Origin: Corallochytrium limacisporum
Taxonomy: Eukaryota; Opisthokonta
Reading direction: 5' to 3'
Assembly (NCBI GenBank): GCA_002811645.1
Contig: PDIP01000073.1
Coordinates: 109,013 to 173,012, forward strand
Length of the DNA: 64,000 nt
Each line of letters begins with the position of its first letter. The first letter of the stretch is position 1. The translations under genes were made by a program, and so were the position numbers. Shown one piece after another: positions 20,300-31,231 of this stretch. The notes beneath the pieces were generated by a model, which saw only the letters and a list, made by a program, of their open reading frames with translations, did not search any database and had not been told where the DNA came from.

Positions 20300-21368
20300 G
20301 ACAGAAATCCTTGCAGCCCTTGACAAATGCTTGGAATAAATGGACATACAGCATGATGACTACTTTTCTGGATAACGGGACTATTGAGGTGGTGAAGACC
20401 ACCGCAGTGCTGACCCCCATTCCCCACCCGTCCGTATCCGTTGTCGGCAACCTCGGATAACCGCGCCATCAGTTTCACAATACAGACCCGCCCCCTCCAA
20501 CCAATCGTTGCGGCCCGTGATGGCGGCCTCCCCCGGTATTGAAGACCGAACCAACTGATGATTACCCCCCTGCCCCACCCCCAAAGGCCCCCTTTGCTGG
20601 CCTCGAAAAGGAAGGAAATAGAGTCCCATACATTTACTACAGAACCTGCGCCATGCTACACAACACAACAAGGGCAGTGGCTGTTCGTAGTGACACCATC
20701 CATCAGTCCCGGAAAGGGGGGTTTCAACAGTGCTTTTGCAGCTCCGATGCTTGTTTTATTTTTAGTATAGTTGTAGCCTGGAGCTCACGACCCGTACTAA
20801 GTCCTTGCCATGTAGCTTACGTGACCCACACCACATGTCGACTGCTGTGTTGCTCTGTGCGCTGTGCACAGGGAAGAAACGGAGCTATGGGCGTCATAAA
20901 TTCACCGCTTGCTAACGGACAGCTGTGGCTCCTATGAGTTTGGTTTGCACCGTCGATCACAATCTCACCCGCGAACATAGGAAGACAGTGTGCCAATCGA
21001 TAAACTTTAATCGTGATTCAATGGAAAGACCGCATCAAAACCCATATCCGCAAAACAGGCCCTGGCTACTGCCGTAGCAGTGGAGCCATCACAATATGTG
21101 ATATGTGCCGATCACTCATACGAGCAGAGAGAAGCGAAAGCTCAGATGGGACAAACGAAGGGGGCGTGCCAGCACCGGCACTCTACATGCTGTCCTTCGA
21201 CTCTTTTCTAGTGTTGACAACCGAACGAACTTGTTTACCTCAGTGATAGCCCAGGTGTGCACTAGGTACTTGATCTGTTGTGGTTACCGTTCTTCCTGCT
21301 GTCATTGCAATACAGGATTGTATCATAGATCATGCACACAAAAACAATCAGACGCTAGCTGATTAACC
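20300..21368. other. 1.07-kb intergenic region, no gene recognised
   Basis: This lies between RRP6 and the cysteine synthase-like gene, both plus strand. A GC-rich, C-rich block spans about 20400-20600. Short frames on both strands (up to 132 codons) show no recognisable motif. The 3' part should contain the promoter of the next gene. Confidence 0.5.
20335..20340 (+). terminator. Candidate polyadenylation signal of RRP6 gene
   Basis: The hexamer AATAAA lies 36 bases after the TAA of the RRP6 homologue, at a typical place for a short 3' UTR. The match is exact, but the hexamer is common and no transcript evidence is available. Confidence 0.5.
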
Positions 21369-22514
21369 ATGTCACTGATCGCCAACACTTCCCGACTCCT
21401 GTTCGGTGCCAACAAGAGCACAGTCGCTCGCCCGCTTGGTTGTGCTCTTGCCAACCATACGCGCACGTACGTCACGGGCCCGTACCCATCGCAATGGGAG
21501 GACTATCCCCGCGACGACGTGGTCGCTGCGGTCGGTAAGACGCCCCTGATTAAACTGAGGCGGGCCTCCGAGCTGACGGGGTGCAACATCTACGGTAAGG
21601 CCGAATTCATGAATCCTGGTGGATCTGTGAAAGACCGGGCAGCCCTCTACCTCGTGAAGGATGCCGAAGAGAGGGGACAACTCAAACCCGGAGGTACCGT
21701 CGTGGAGGGCACCGCAGGCAACACCGGTATTGGTCTGGCGCATATTTGCCGCGCTAAGGGCTATCACTGCGTGATCTACATGCCGAATACCCAGAGTCAA
21801 GAAAAGATTGACACCCTTACCGTACTTGGAGCCGAAGTCCGTCCAGTGCCTGCCGTGCCGTTTAGCGATCCCAACAACTACAACCACCAGGCCAAGCGGT
21901 TTGCTGAAGGGCTGGAAAATGCGATCTGGACCAACCAATTTGACAACACAGCCAATCGTCGCAGCCACTACGAAACTACTGGTCCGGAGATCTGGGCACA
22001 GTTGGACGGTAAGATTGACGCCTTTACCTGCTCCACAGGCACTGGAGGCACGCTAGCGGGTGTAAGTCAGTTCATGAAAGAGAAGAATCCAGACGTGAAG
22101 ATTGTATTGGCTGATCCGCCGGGCTCTGTGCTGTACAATCACTTCACCCACGGCAAGCTCGAACGTGAGGGTACTGGAAGTGTGACCGAGGGCATCGGGC
22201 AGGGCCGGGTAACGGATAACTTGAATGGCGCAGCGGTGGACTGGGCTCTCCATGTTCCAGATGAACAATCGATTGAACAGGTTTACCATCTGATGTACGA
22301 GGAAGGCATGATTCTGGGATCCTCCGCTGCCCTGAACGTGGCTGCCGCCACGGAGGTAGCCACGAAGCTCGGACCAGGACACACCGTTGTGACCATTCTA
22401 TGTGACAGTGGTCTCCGTTACGCGCGCCGCCTTTTCAATCCGGAGTGGTTGAAGGCCAAGAAGCTCTGGGATTCTATTCCGGAACAGTATCATCAGTTTG
22501 CGCGTATGAACTAA
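21369..22514 (+). CDS. Mitochondrial cysteine synthase-like PLP enzyme (CysK/Mcy1-like)
   Basis: A 381-residue PLP-dependent enzyme of the cysteine synthase/CBS family (fold type II), without a C-terminal CBS-pair domain. The first 45 residues ([21 protein letters not shown]...) look like a mitochondrial presequence. Catalytic features: [11 protein letters not shown] at the start of the fold, the PLP lysine in [12 protein letters not shown], the substrate loop [12 protein letters not shown], the phosphate-binding glycine loop [10 protein letters not shown], and the late ILCDSGLRY serine site that contacts the pyridine nitrogen. It most resembles fungal and protist mitochondrial cysteine synthases such as yeast YGR012W/Mcy1. 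Expected product is cysteine or a related thiol amino acid made from O-acetylserine or a similar donor. The exact substrate cannot be read from sequence. ATG at 21369. It is convergent with the anoctamin gene. Confidence 0.88.
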   Translation: MSLIANTSRLLFGANKSTVARPLGCALANHTRTYVTGPYPSQWEDYPRDDVVAAVGKTPLIKLRRASELTGCNIYGKAEFMNPGGSVKDRAALYLVKDAEERGQLKPGGTVVEGTAGNTGIGLAHICRAKGYHCVIYMPNTQSQEKIDTLTVLGAEVRPVPAVPFSDPNNYNHQAKRFAEGLENAIWTNQFDNTANRRSHYETTGPEIWAQLDGKIDAFTCSTGTGGTLAGVSQFMKEKNPDVKIVLADPPGSVLYNHFTHGKLEREGTGSVTEGIGQGRVTDNLNGAAVDWALHVPDEQSIEQVYHLMYEEGMILGSSAALNVAAATEVATKLGPGHTVVTILCDSGLRYARRLFNPEWLKAKKLWDSIPEQYHQFARMN

Positions 22515-22633
22515 GTTCACGGCTGGCAGCGGTAGGGAATTGAGAGTAGACAGTTCGGATTTCACCCGTGCTTTCATAAATTTCCATGTTTCCATCCCAC
22601 TAGTAATTCAGAAGAAATGCATCGTGCCAATAT

Positions 22634-25381
22634 TCAAAACTTGTATGATTTCTGTATCAATTCATCCTGTGGTCCCGGAGATCTCATGTGTTGCGTGTCG
22701 GGTGCGGTGGGTTCTGAGGGGACCACACCACTAGCATAATCTTCTCTGCCTACGGACCGCTGGTACTCGCCACTGCCCATATCTTCTCCAGTCATGGCTC
22801 TGAGCGCCTGCAGACGACACTGATACTCCACGTATTGCTCCGCGCGCTGGACCTGGGCCGGCTTTTCGTCAATAATTTGCTTGCTAAGGTACCGTGCGAG
22901 CAGGTACAAATGCTCCCCGACCATGGCTGCAATAATCATCTCTTTGATGGTGACTTCCAGGTTAATGAGATGAACGCCCTCTGTCATCAACAATGGGACG
23001 TGGAAGATTGCGATTTCGTTATAATAGACAACAAACAACACACTGAGTACAACGAACGCAGATGCCACGAGCAACTCCAGCACCGTGCGCCAGGGTCCAA
23101 TACTGTTTACCAAGCGAGGGGTGGGCCTGCGGCACATCATCATGAGCTTCATGCTGTGGTGCCGCATAGCCAGCATGTTCACGATCCATGATGCCGTCGC
23201 ACCCAATCCATACATCGGCAGAAACATTGTGCAGTATCCGATCTGTCGCAGAAGATTGGCATAATCTTTGAATGTCTCGTATTCGGGCATCTTGTACTCG
23301 CGATAGAGCTGTCGCAGGAGATGTTCAATGCGTTGTGCCTCCTCAAAAGTCTGTAGAGTTGTATCGCTGCCGCTGAGACCGCTCCCCGTACCATTGTCTA
23401 ATTTTCTGTAGACCGGAGTCGACAGTACCTGATTCAACGAGTGCTCCAACAAGCTCTGGAGATCGTCAACCTCTGTACTGGAGGCCCTGGCAATGAATTC
23501 GCGGATCCGGTGCGTGGAGACAAGTAATTTGCATTGTTTCTTCTCGAGGTGATTCCTCAGTTTGCCCGCTAGGGCCAGGATCCTGCCTTCTTGCTCCATG
23601 ACGTTCTGTTTGACACGCAGGAACAGCAGGTCCTGTACCCGAAACCGCCGGTAGATGAAGGGCAAAAGGAACGTACTGACAAGGGAATTAAACTCTTGAA
23701 CGATCAGTAACATTGCCAAATACTTTTGAAGCAGTTGCAATCGAGCCTCTTTGTCCTTTTCGTGGTCAATGCTCCCATCCGCCGCCCCAGCATTCTCACC
23801 CCACCGCAGCCAATCCCCCAACCAAGGAAGAGCCTTTTGGAACACAAAGGCTCGCTCGCCGAAAGGAATGTATATGAAGGCAATCAACATCAAGGGCACG
23901 AACGCATTGCTGAACGTAGATGCGATGAGCTTGATACCCAAATTGTACTCGTACTGGGACGCTTTCTGGTAGTTTTCCCAGTTGTTGCTCCATGTCGCGA
24001 ATCTGCGATAGAGCATGTCACAGGCGTTTATCACACAACCATGGACAAATGTGGCAAGGTTGACTACGGCCCATTTGAATGGTCCGTTGTAGGCCGTCTC
24101 AGAGAATAAGCGGATGCTGAAGAAGACCACCATGATCACATTTAGGCCACAGCCCCAGATAACAAATACAGGAAGCAGCAGCAATGACTTCACTGTGCGT
24201 CTCCAACGGGGATAGGTTTTGACCATCTTACCCTTGATTAGAAAGTGCGGCACAGTGCCTGTATGCCGAAACTCTGCACGATCCTCTTCAACACCGACAG
24301 CATCCCCGATGCCCCACTTTTCCACTAGGTAACAGGTGTAGCGATCCCAGAACAGAGGGAAAGCTGTACTCCAGATAAGCACAGCTATCCCGAGCGGGAC
24401 TGCCGGGTAAATAGAGCCATACCATGCACATAAGCCTAGAGCTGCCAGGATGGACAGCCATCGTGTGTAGAACGTGAGAAAGGCGAAGTAGAACCCCACC
24501 TGTGGCCCGAAGTGGTCGGTCAGCTCAGAGATATCGCTTTCCCTATAGAACCATGATTCAATCGTATTCCGCATCCACCGCCGGCTGAAGGCTTCGTCAT
24601 GCTTCGGAAATACGGCCAGAACATCAATGGTGTTAATAGTTTGTCCATTGTGGGTGTACTTCATCCCTTCCATCACACCGGTGCGGATGCCCGCAGTGTC
24701 AATCAGTTTGTTTATCACACAGAGGGACTCGCTGGTGGTCAGATAGTCTGGCCCGAACTTGTCATTACTTTCGTCTTCACGAAGAGTTGTGATGGGACTG
24801 TAGCTTGACCGATGTCCTAGGAGCCAGGCCGTCCTCCTCCATTTGTCAACTGAATGGACAATGACATGGATTGGCGCACTAACCAGGGTGAAGCAAATCC
24901 CTCCCTTACCAGTCTCCTCCATGCTGTAGGTTTCACTGGTCGCTCGCACACTTTCCAGTTGATGCACAATGTAACGTACTGCTGGATGTTGCTGTTCACG
25001 TCCTACATACTCTGCAGGAATTCGCACGGCAATGACGTAGACATTTCGCAGCCGCGGTTCCTCAGAGTCCAGTTGCTTCATGGTGAAACGCTCCTGAATC
25101 CCTCTACCGATCTTTCCGAGTCCCTTTCTGACACTGCCACCACTCCCGGAGCCACAGGGACCACCTGGGGATCCGAAAGCGTGTGGCGTTTTCAGGCCAT
25201 TCGAGCCTCCAATTTGCTGTAATGAGTGTTGCAGAACCTTTTTGAGGTCATTAAATGTAAAGTTATGGGACAGTTTCGGGCCCATTCGACCCGGGCCTGT
25301 CCCCTCAGAGCCCTCGTCCAACGCAGCAGGATTGCTCCCAATCCGATGCCGGTGTGTTGGAAACTCTTTCCCACTCTGCAT
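22634..25381 (-). CDS. Anoctamin/TMEM16 family membrane protein
   Basis: A 915-residue polytopic protein. An N-terminal cytoplasmic domain of about 290 residues precedes the signature entry to the channel domain, ELTDHFGPQVGFYFAFLTFY, which matches the anoctamin pattern -YFGEKIA-YFAWL-FYT. Hydrophobic segments then follow as in TMEM16 (about ten helices), including WDRYTCYLVEKWG, YEYNLGIKLIASTFSN, and KDYANLLRQIGYCTMF (TM7-like). Family members are calcium-activated chloride channels or lipid scramblases; yeast Ist2 instead tethers ER to plasma membrane. Aligned by eye with ANO1, the six calcium ligands look lost: TM8 NNIIEIRLDA corresponds to VNMLAMRHHS, and TM7 E705 to Asn. It may therefore be calcium-insensitive, like Ist2. 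ATG at 25381. The gene ends 118 bp from the convergent cysteine synthase-like gene. Confidence 0.87.
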   Translation of the reverse strand: MQSGKEFPTHRHRIGSNPAALDEGSEGTGPGRMGPKLSHNFTFNDLKKVLQHSLQQIGGSNGLKTPHAFGSPGGPCGSGSGGSVRKGLGKIGRGIQERFTMKQLDSEEPRLRNVYVIAVRIPAEYVGREQQHPAVRYIVHQLESVRATSETYSMEETGKGGICFTLVSAPIHVIVHSVDKWRRTAWLLGHRSSYSPITTLREDESNDKFGPDYLTTSESLCVINKLIDTAGIRTGVMEGMKYTHNGQTINTIDVLAVFPKHDEAFSRRWMRNTIESWFYRESDISELTDHFGPQVGFYFAFLTFYTRWLSILAALGLCAWYGSIYPAVPLGIAVLIWSTAFPLFWDRYTCYLVEKWGIGDAVGVEEDRAEFRHTGTVPHFLIKGKMVKTYPRWRRTVKSLLLLPVFVIWGCGLNVIMVVFFSIRLFSETAYNGPFKWAVVNLATFVHGCVINACDMLYRRFATWSNNWENYQKASQYEYNLGIKLIASTFSNAFVPLMLIAFIYIPFGERAFVFQKALPWLGDWLRWGENAGAADGSIDHEKDKEARLQLLQKYLAMLLIVQEFNSLVSTFLLPFIYRRFRVQDLLFLRVKQNVMEQEGRILALAGKLRNHLEKKQCKLLVSTHRIREFIARASSTEVDDLQSLLEHSLNQVLSTPVYRKLDNGTGSGLSGSDTTLQTFEEAQRIEHLLRQLYREYKMPEYETFKDYANLLRQIGYCTMFLPMYGLGATASWIVNMLAMRHHSMKLMMMCRRPTPRLVNSIGPWRTVLELLVASAFVVLSVLFVVYYNEIAIFHVPLLMTEGVHLINLEVTIKEMIIAAMVGEHLYLLARYLSKQIIDEKPAQVQRAEQYVEYQCRLQALRAMTGEDMGSGEYQRSVGREDYASGVVPSEPTAPDTQHMRSPGPQDELIQKSYKF

Positions 25382-25504
25382 GGTGCTCTTTTGGGATGAT
25401 TCCTATCTGAGAGAACGTATCATTGTGTAGTACTGCGTTTGCGTGTATGGTAGATACTGACTTCATTCGCCGCCAAAGATCTGTGACAAGTTCATAGACT
25501 CTGC

Positions 25505-25541
25505 TCCCTTTGATGTCTTTGGTTTCCCTTTGATGTCTTTG
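25505..25541. repeat. Short tandem direct repeat, 17-bp unit
   Basis: The unit TCCCTTTGATGTCTTTG occurs at 25505-25521 and again, identically, at 25525-25541 (period 20). It lies upstream of the anoctamin start. Its function is unknown; a small local duplication is the simplest explanation. Confidence 0.85.
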
Positions 25542-28403
25542 TTCAGTCTCATATACCGGTAAGTTTAGGGATAGGATTCGAACGAGTTCCTTGTATGCGA
25601 TAAGAGGGATGGGATTGAGAGGAGTGTTCCTCAGCGCGTCAGGGCTCTGATACCCAACCGTCGAATCCCATCCATACTCACCCACCTAGATGCTGTCATC
25701 GCGGGTTGGCAACCCACCAACCCGCCTCCATACATGGCTAGGGATTATTGAAAAGTAGAGATCGGATACGCAATACGCTAATCAATTTCCTATTGCGCGG
25801 CCACAACCGGCATTTTCATAAGGGGAATTTCAGGCGACACTGGGGTTTTATGTATTCTCTATCTCTATGTTGCATTCTGTCTCGAACGGGCGTCGCTTTG
25901 CGTGTGAACTGCGAACTGTACTAGGCCGGAAAATTACTTTTTTAATGAACTCTCTCTTGAGTATCGGGAAGGCTATGATTAAATATGATCATCATATATC
26001 AGCTGATTTTATCCAATTAAATCAATGATTTATAATCAAAGCAGGCTGCACAACAACCTATTTATTGCTTACATCGCTTGAGTGCAGTTGGTCGATATGT
26101 CAACTTTTTGGGGGCCGAGGCCCCACTAGTTCAGTGTACCTGCGAATTCTCCTTTGCCCCAGCCGAGATATCGAAGCGTCAGGTATCCTTCTACTCAGAA
26201 TCCAACACACACAACCGTTCAGTGTCCAATTCCTAGTCAAAGCATAATCTTATCAAACCCCTTCTCGCGATAGCGGTGTATGTATAGTGGCGAGATATTC
26301 GTATGCTTGGTGCTCCCCAGCCTCCCCCAATCTCCTCCTTGCGCGTACCTGCGGAATGGCATTCCTGGAGGGATTTGTGAAGTAGCGGTGCTCGTCGGCT
26401 GCGCATTTCATATATTCGGCCCCTGCTGGCGTCCGGCAGTCTTTGGTAGTGGTGAACCTTTTGTGTTCAAAGGTGCGGGTTTCGCTCACCACCTTTCACG
26501 GGTTTAATATCCGCACAACTCATAAAAACAACCTTTCAGTACATACATACACCACACCCTACTTGCAACGTTTGCCGCTCCCCAGTCCCACCGTTAACGG
26601 CCGAGTCTGAGTTTTCACACCAAATGCGGCCATACACGGCTGCCGTAGAACACAGGAGGCTTGAGAACACCTTATGAAATGCTGCGCAACTGCGGAGAAG
26701 ATGAAGCGATAGGATTGCTTATGCGTCTCACGCTCTGTATTGTACGACTGCGCAGGGGCCGCGGCCTTCATACAAACAGACTGTTTAGTATATAAACCAG
26801 AGGTCAGTAGTCGCATCAGGTGTGGCATGGCCGGGCTTTCGGTAGCACTGGGAGTGTGTGGAGCTTTTTCTTGGCAGGAGTGGTTAAGGGATTTACAACA
26901 AACAGAATTCATCATTGGAAATTCGGCCCCGGTATAGGATATAGCAAGGACTTCATTGAATGTAAGAAATGGTTGGACCAATTGCTCCAACCGCAATACA
27001 CGAGCTCCCCCAAGCGAGCAAACACTCAACAACCAGCCATCCCCGGATTGTGGCGCATCCATGGGTAGTAAAGAAATGTTGTTGTGGCGGCACTTGGTAC
27101 TTGAACCTTTCTCCTGGTCCGCCCATAGTAGGTGCTAATGCTATTTATAACTCATTCTCCAGGCGTGATCCCGGGATATTGCAATGTGGGGGATGGCCTT
27201 ACCTGAAGTTCGATGTGTTGGTGCCGTCCTTGTTTGCGTGAGCGTGTGCTGACCGAAGGCGGGTACTAGCAGACGCATTTTGAAGTACCGAAGCAAATGG
27301 TGCGTTCGTCGTCATAGCTAGGTTTACGCAGGTTCATCCGGCGACATACATACACAGCGCACACGCGTTTTATTACGGGTTTCCACTCATTAGCTAGGCT
27401 CAACTGCACCGAAGCATTTGGAACTGCAGGTGTGTTCATTCTGTTTGTGGACTGTGGAAGCCCATAGCACAACGAATCTCCTACCTCGCTCACCTCGTTC
27501 ACACATCGCAGACTCATGGGCAGAATGTTTCTATGCCTCACACTCACACACGGTCATACAGACCACAAGAACACCGTTCATATACCAAAACGGACAATGG
27601 AACTAAAATCACAGAGCTGCACACTCGCCACCAAGCCAAATCCTGCCATTGCTATCAGTTAGTGTCCGATGCATCGTACTGTCACACCGCTCGCACCTCA
27701 TTTTCTTCCATGTACAATACATGCGTGTGTCTCATGCCAGGATACTGACCGCCAGCTGTCTCTAGTATTGACTAATCATGTCGCTTACTGAAACCAGAGG
27801 AACCCATCTGCGTTGCCAAAACTGGTCCGGAAAACATCCAGAGCTACTTGGAAGTCTGGTTTTGTGGCGTCCATCAGCCAATTAATACGTCGCTTTCATC
27901 CACCGAGTTGACTCAATCCTCTAATGGCCCTCTAGGACTGCTCTGTGACCCAATGAGCTTGTCCAGCTAATTTGTCGGAGTGGTGCTCCAAGGGACAGTA
28001 GCGCTTCGAGTTCGCACACAAAATCTTACTAATACTGCTGCAAACCCAGCGGACCCCTACCCTACCTTGCAAGAATTTTCCCACACTACCCCTGTGCCAT
28101 TCCTGTCTGGTGTGCGACTGTGGTGGTCGTTGTGGTGCAAACCGGTGGGAACCCCAGGCACGACATTGCGCAGAAAAGATTCGTCTCTGCCATTTATCTC
28201 TCCCACCAATACACAATCCGGAGTATCATTGAGACGGAGGAATTTTGAGTTATATTTTTGCGGAGACGCGGGCAAATACCAGCTCTTCCATAGCCTTGAT
28301 ATTGCGCTTAGTATGTCCTGGACGTGTGGCTGCGGTCCGTTTCGATTTGTAGATAACCCAGATATTCCATTCAAGATGTGCAAAATATCTCTGACCAATT
28401 TGT

Positions 28404-28483
28404 TCCTCAGGAGAATATTTGTAAGGTGCCGTTCAGTGTCATTAGGGCAGCAATTGGGCAGAATTAAGGTATTCTCCTGAGGA
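28404..28483. repeat. 14-bp perfect inverted repeat with 52-nt spacer
   Basis: TCCTCAGGAGAATA at 28404-28417 is the exact reverse complement of TATTCTCCTGAGGA at 28470-28483. It could form a stem-loop or be the ends of a tiny non-autonomous element, but no flanking target-site duplication is obvious. Confidence 0.6.
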
Positions 28484-28542
28484 CTCTTTCACGGAAATTC
28501 CAATACGGGCAGGTCACCGAAAATGTGCCAAAATGAAAATAG

Positions 28543-28665
28543 CGACTAAACGATGATGCATTGCTGCAATGGGTACTGGCATACAAAACAGTAGCATATG
28601 ACAGCTCCGATCTTCCCCCGACACTAGTATCTCCGGTGTACGAGATTGCTAGACTGACAGTGTGA
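28543..28665 (+). pseudogene. Possible retroelement integrase remnant
   Basis: A 40-codon stretch reads DDALLQWVLAYKTVAYDSSD, then ends in ARLTV and a TGA. By eye this recalls the conserved segment near the end of Ty3/Gypsy-type integrase cores (a W--LLP-VLFAYRT--H-STG pattern ending in a RLP-like motif). Stops lie just upstream and downstream, so any element is decayed. No LTRs, protease or reverse transcriptase could be recognised nearby. The match is weak and could be chance. Confidence 0.25.
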
Positions 28666-29809
28666 ATGCGCCTAACCTAGGCGAGATGATAGGAGAATAC
28701 AGAACAGAAGAGGCACACAGCGAATGTATGGTTGCGCAATCATCAGAGTAAGGTACCTCACTGTTGTCCTTCAGCGGTACCAACGCCAAACAGAATGTTT
28801 AGCTCAGGCTAAAGCACACAGCAGTGATGTATGCGGTATCCTTCATTTGTATGGAGAAGTTGCTCCCATTTCAGGTGCAGAAAGGGAAGCGCACTACTAA
28901 CTCCCAAGTACGCTAAATGCACATGGTCGCGGTACACCTCCGCCCAGCTATGCGGCTCTTCAGATGATATTAAAATGGAAGGAATGTTTGAACCCAGACC
29001 AGAGTCACGGCACGACTGCTGAGTGTTTGACCATTGCATCCCGAATGGCCTGACCGAGCAAGGTTTGCAATGTGGAAGGGAGGAACCATGATTTCGCTTT
29101 CTTGCTCATACAATACACTTAGAACCTTCGGATTCCGCATTGCGGGCCGAAGACAATACGAGTAAAGTCCGAACTGGCACAACAATGTCACCTCCGATGC
29201 AATTTGCACCTATCTCGCAGCAACGAGCTGTTTGTACAACGCATGATGCAGTATTGAACACCGCAGTGAACAGGTGCTCCCCTATGGCGTTCGACATTGG
29301 GCCATGAGCAGACGGGCAAAGTTTTTCTTCCGGAAATTGTCCTTGAGAAGTCGGACGCAGCTTTCTTGAGTCTACGCAGCCAATAAGAGCTGCCAACAAT
29401 CCCACAAAAATAGAACTCAATAGTTTTTCCACATGGCAGCCAAACTCCCTATTGAACAAACTGCACATTGCTCATCCACTACAGCTAAGACGGTAATTCT
29501 GTTACGGTTGAAATTTCCGACTGTTTACCTTTTGGAGCTTGGATCATTATGGCTGGTTGTCAGTGAAGAATAGTTTTCACAAGTGAAGCAGGGCAAAACA
29601 CTTGCAACCACGAGGGAGGGATGCCAGCCTCAGGATGCAGGTCAGAAAAATCAACAATACCATGATACTTCAATTCCTTTCAGAACATTCAGTATTCAGG
29701 ACATCAACCTTGGAATTGTGGCATACTTCATTTACTATCGGTGTTGAGCACACAATATGTTTTGTCGCTCATCCCTTATAGTCTCTGACAATGTTCCTTA
29801 TTTCACAAA

Positions 29810-30121
29810 TTAGGCGGTTGCCCGGTGCCCTGAAGAATGAGAGACGATTTGGAACACTTTTCGACCGACGGCTACAATTACCTTCTCTTCTCCACTGACA
29901 ATGACGATGACGTTTTCACTAGTGAATGTGTAGGTTGGTATCTGAGAATTGCATATACTACCTTCTGAATTTCTCCCTAGGATGGGCGGAGGGGAGACTC
30001 TGATGAAATGGTCCCTCGATGACCAGTCACTGAGTGAGAACTTCGCCTCCGTTTCGCCCCTCTCATCTAAAGCTGACGTTCGCTCGGATCGGAAATCATT
30101 GAACAAGTCGCCCACTACCAC
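29810..30121 (-). other. Unidentified open stretch without ATG (possible element relic)
   Basis: A minus-strand frame of about 103 codons starts at a non-ATG codon and reads VVVGDLFNDF near its start, with PTYTFTS further on. The order of a GDFN-like motif followed by a TFTS-like motif recalls endonuclease domains of non-LTR retrotransposons. The catalytic residues cannot be placed with confidence and an in-frame TGA lies just upstream. I do not assign a function. Confidence 0.2.
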
Positions 30122-30652
30122 ATGTTTAGGTCAGATTGTGTCAATCCATGACATCCCTCGACAAGAGCTGCCTAATCTGGTGTGTTGGGAGATGGTGGTG
30201 GTGGGGTTCTGGTTTCTTGCGGCCAAATGAGTGTCTTCGCACTAGTCATTGCAAGGCACCGCCACCGTGTTAGTGTCGTTTACGAAGACGTGACGACGCA
30301 TCATAAAACATATAGTATACTAAATTGTTGGAGCTGACCCATCAAACAATGCATTTCGTAGACGGGGCATATATAGTACATATTATCAATGTGTTTGACA
30401 TACGCAAAACAAGCAAACAAAAGAATACTCTGACGGGGATAGATACAATTGAGTAAGGTGAGTATGGATACGGACAAGTGTCCAATCGAAGATTTGGAGC
30501 AGAGCTCACTCGCAAAGGGTCACAAATGACCCTCCCCCAACAAGTTGGCTTGAGAAGTTTCACATGAATACTGGCGACTCTGTCGGTGAGAACTACCCAC
30601 AACGATTGAGTCAAGGACCTTACACAAACTGAGCCATTAATACAGATACAGG

Positions 30653-31231
30653 GTGTCCATTTTCCATTTTCGTCAGCCACCTATACACACTTTTTGCCGG
30701 GGATTCAAACCGTGCCTGTGGCTGTACTTGCCATTTCCAGAACGGGACGAAAGAGGGAATGATGCGGACCCCATCAGCGGTAAGGAAGTAGGCGTGCCTT
30801 TAGAAACTCGGGCTGCATCGATGATCACTAAAATTTTGGTGCCGCTTGACATGGTTGTTTCGGGGAAGCCAATACTGAGGAATGGTGGAGGGAAATGGGA
30901 TTACTTCATCCACAAACTGTTCCCGCACGGCCCTGGAAGGACAGCTACTACTACTACTACTGACCTGCACGAGGCAGTATCAGCACGCACAGTCCATGTA
31001 ACTCGGGCAATCGGTTGGTTTAGAATGGTTGCTGCTGCAGTAGTAGATTTCCGCGTCTCCAACCTCAATAGCCTATATACTGAAGTACAGACTCGACATG
31101 GTGTCAAAATTATTCCGCTGGCTGGGACAAGGAGCAAGGAGATGAGTTGGGGAAGGAAAGTTTTGCTCGGGATAGTGGAAATGCATGGAATTGGGATGAG
31201 ACATACGACAGAAGCAAAAAAACTCTTCTGA
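30653..31231 (+). pseudogene. Possible decayed piggyBac-like transposase C-terminal fragment
   Basis: This is the longest frame of the desert (about 192 codons), but it begins at GTG and has no convincing ATG start. Its C-terminal half contains AIGWFRMVAAAVVDFRVSNL followed by NSLYTEVQ. That spacing (W-[WF]-+-hydrophobic-D-hydrophobic-N---LY-EV) resembles the segment after the catalytic core of piggyBac-family (DDE_Tnp_1_7) transposases. The catalytic aspartates and the cysteine-rich tail are not recognisable. It may be an old insertion fragment or a chance reading frame. Confidence 0.28.

Noticed and set aside
25565..25600. tRNA on the minus strand suggested by GGATTCGAAC
   Set aside because: The bases flanking the candidate T loop do not pair and no acceptor stem is found.
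25305..25685. 126-codon minus-strand frame overlapping the anoctamin start
   Set aside because: It starts at GTG, overlaps the real gene in another frame and has no known motif.
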